DNA of 64,000 nucleotides from the NCBI GenBank assembly GCA_022316685.1, contig JAKJHU010000469.1, positions 1 through 64,000 on the forward strand, read 5' to 3'. Positions within the stretch are counted from its first letter, which is position 1. Every line of letters starts with the position of its first letter. Below are positions 61,598-64,000 of the stretch, in pieces. The notes beneath the pieces are model-generated. The model made no database searches, had not been told where the DNA came from, and worked only from the letters and a program-made list of their open reading frames with translations. Position numbers and translations under genes: made by a program. This DNA comes from Progne subis subis (taxonomy: Eukaryota; Chordata; Aves; Passeriformes; Hirundinidae).

Positions 61598-64000
61598 AGC
61601 CCAGTTCCCAAGGGCAACACTGCAGGTGGCTAAGGAACTACCGGCACGATTCCCACGTATTTGCTAAGAGGCAGGAAGGAGAAGTCAGGAGCCCTGAGCT
61701 GCAGCCCCAAAGAGCAGTGCCATGCTCTGAGACACCAGCTTGGCACTAAGACCCAGCTAGCGTGTCCTCCTCTGGAAGATACCGCTTGGCCTCCTTGCAT
61801 CCCTTGGGCCAGCTGAGAAGGGCAAAATCTGTCCCCACTGTGTTAGGCAGGCCAGCACTGCTCTGCACTTGAGTTGCCTTTGCAGCAAAGCTCTACCGGC
61901 GACCCAAAGCTCAGCCACAGCTCACAGCACAGGGGAGGGCACTCGAGGGCTGCAGAAGCTGTGGTAAGTTGTTTCACACTTACCTCTTCTCCTGTGGCAG
62001 TCTCCACTGCCATGCACACGGTGCCGAAACCCCTAGAAACAAAACAGCAGCGGAGAAGGGAGAAGTCCTTTAGTGCCGGCAAGTGCAAAGACGCCGCGGT
62101 CCCAGGGGAAAAAGAGCGTCCTGGGGCAAACAGCAAACGGAACACGACAGACACTGCTCTGGGTCCTTTGTGCCACAGCCAGAGCAGGCAAAGCCTTCCA
62201 TTGCGCACACAAATGGAGAAGGACTCCAAACAGAGGATCCCTAGACGGCTGCGTTCGGGCTCCAGAGCCTTCGGCAGCTGCTTCTCTTCGGTGCACCAGA
62301 CACAGGAAAGACTCTGCTTCTCCGGTGCGTTCTTGTACATTTGGCTCCTCACAGAGGAACTGTTGCAAATCAATGCCATTTACAGTCAGCGCAGAGCTGT
62401 CTTTCCAAAGGGAAGGGCTTGCTGGGTTCTTTGCAGGCAAGGCCTAAAGGCCACAGCAACCGCGAGGGGTCTGCCGTCAGGCAGGTGATGCCTTTTCCTC
62501 TAGAGCGCACTGGCACTGGGCATTCCCTAGAGGCTTTGGATTTTGCCACCTCAGCTACAAAAGAGAGCTGCTTCTTTCATTTCTGCTTTTGGCTTCTCGA
62601 CTAGGCGGTGGTCTTCCAGACCACTGCATCTCCTTTTCCGCAAAATACTGGGAAGAAACATTACTCAGAGCTATTCGCTGACAGCTCTCGGCTGCTAACT
62701 TGGCCTTTGAGGCCATGAAGCCTTTCCTCCTTTCATTCCCACTGCATCTGTGTATTCTGCATTCTTCTGCGACACGCAAAAATGGTTGCCCCTAAGAAAA
62801 GCGGCAAACAGGTGCAACGTGCTTGAGGGACGAGAGATGTGCCAGGTGCTGCTCTTTGCTGCAGAGGAGACATTGCCAGCATCCTGGTGTCTTTGCCGCG
62901 CCTTCGGTGCACAGCTGTAACTGCTGACCAGTACTGAGAGATGGCAGCATCTCAACACAGTTTCTGGACAGCTTTGGAGCTTGCCTGACGTCCTTCTGGG
63001 GAGGTGTGACACCACCAAAATACACAGCCCCTTGGAAGCGCGGCTGCACTCACCCTTTGCCAATAGTCTCCAGTTCTGTGTATTTAGCCTCGGGATCGCC
63101 CTCGCTCACCAGCATCCCTGTAAGAATGCAAAGGGAAGATGCTCGTTTCAAAACAGAGATGCCACCCTGCAGCACATCAGAAAGGCGGCCCCACTCACTG
63201 GGCCCTTTCAACTCAGTCGCTCGGGGAACAACACCGCCACCGCACCACCACCACCACAGAAACAACAGCAGCAAGACAAGCGGCTCTGCACCACAGACGG
63301 CCGGCACAAAAGGAAAAGTCTGAGCTAAAACCTGAGCACGCGGAGAAACAGTCAGAGGAGACAGGGATCAGAAAACCGTAACCAAGGGAAGTGACGGTTG
63401 TCTATAAACATTAAGGGCAGCAGGAAGAACAAAACCTTTCTGTTCTCGGCAATGAACACTCCGTGACATTCAACAAAAGCTTTAAGCCTTGCGAACGCCC
63501 AAGGCGCCTTGGGTTCTGGAATGAATTTTTATCAACAGCCGCCCTTTCCGGAACAGGAAGAACATTGCAGGACTTTGCCTAAAACAATGCCCTTCTGCCT
63601 TTCTGGAGCAGCAGCTCGGGTTCTAAGCTACTGGGGTGGGCCTTAGGAATGAGGTCCCTCAGCCTTTAGGACAGGCCAAGTCCGGAAGATGCCCTTGGCC
63701 ATGCCCCACAGGAGCTGGGCCCAGACGACTCCTTGAGGCCTACTCCTTCCCTAGGTCACAGCCTCCTGCTCAGCCAGAAACAATCTCTGGTTTGCCTTTT
63801 GCCCAGAGGGAAGCTCGGGCCGAGCTGCCCTCAGAGGCCGAGCTGCCCTCAGAGGAAGGAGCAACAGCCCCGTGCACCCGCAGCACCTCGAAGCACAACA
63901 ACAGGTCCTGTGTGGAGGCCTGAGGAGCCGACACGCCGCTGAGGAGGAACACGAGGTGGGACAGCTCACGCTGACACACGCGCACACAAGGCACTCGCAA
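57008..64000 (-). CDS. PAK3L: PAK3-like kinase, copy 5 (5' end outside window, one frameshift)
   Basis: Exons 6-13 are present: 63054-63117, 61984-62032, 60739-60851, 60085-60202, 59340-59439, 58693-58888, 57479-57616, 57008-57097. Exons 1-5 lie beyond the window. Exon 11 is 196 nt instead of 197. One G of the TTTGGC in the DIWSFGIVG codons is missing (near 58754), so the frame shifts after WSF and soon meets a stop. This would remove kinase subdomains IX-XI and the C-terminal tail. The glycine loop, VAIKK, HRD, DFG and APE codons upstream are intact. As the lesion is a 1-nt change in a short run, it may be a sequencing error rather than a true pseudogene. Confidence 0.8.
61521..61596. repeat. 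CT microsatellite, unit 5 (76 bp)
   Basis: Nearly pure CT, two dinucleotides shorter than in units 3 and 4. Confidence 0.9.

Larger units (their letters stand above)
56016..64000. repeat. Tandem array unit 5, cut by the window end
   Basis: The fifth unit is visible for 7,985 bp, ending just before the expected position of exon 5 of its gene. The array therefore continues to the right; total copy number cannot be told from this window. Confidence 0.95.

Noticed and set aside
8940..64000. Regular repeats considered as a CRISPR array or satellite
   Set aside because: The period is 11.77 kb with complete genes inside. There are no short direct repeats with unique spacers, and the DNA is plainly vertebrate.

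Overview
This window is eukaryotic and almost certainly avian, most likely a songbird. It has intron-split genes with GT-AG boundaries, a degraded CR1 retrotransposon, a CpG-rich island and dinucleotide microsatellites. It also has members of two kinds of gene I know as expanded in passerines: PAK3-like kinases (PAK3L) and single-exon Topors-like RING proteins. There is no prokaryotic gene organisation, so most long open frames in any six-frame translation of this DNA are chance frames.

Layout. Bases 1-8939 are single-copy flank. They hold a CpG-rich island with a possible two-exon small gene (about 560-1185), about 3.4 kb of AT-rich DNA with no recognisable gene, a decayed Topors-like gene on the + strand (4861-5881, with polyA signal) and a truncated CR1 element (about 7010-8094). 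From base 8940 to the end lies a head-to-tail tandem array with a period of about 11.77 kb: units 8940-20713, 20714-32469, 32470-44248, 44249-56015 and 56016-64000 (cut by the window). The units are nearly identical.

Each unit carries one PAK3-like gene on the minus strand. By joining phase-compatible GT-AG exons I reconstruct 13 coding exons, 1,410 nt in all, giving 469 residues. In order these are a hydrophobic N-terminus, a basic patch, two acidic/Pro/Ala cassettes of exactly 41 codons each, a Ser-rich linker, and a complete STE20/PAK kinase domain ([30 protein letters not shown]) ending in a PAK-like C-terminal tail. No CRIB/p21-binding motif was found in the unit. Copies 2, 3 and 4 are open throughout and, as far as I can read, encode the same protein. 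Copy 1, at the array edge, has three 1-nt indels. Copy 5 has one 1-nt deletion and loses its 5' exons to the window end.

Regulation. The DNA upstream of the first coding exon carries a 21-bp tandem repeat combining a GCGGCCGC box and a CRE-like TGACATCA. The 3' UTR has a cluster of UGUA motifs before an AATAAA. Variants shared in conflicting ways between copies suggest exchange among units. Most other differences are homopolymer indels, which may be sequencing error.
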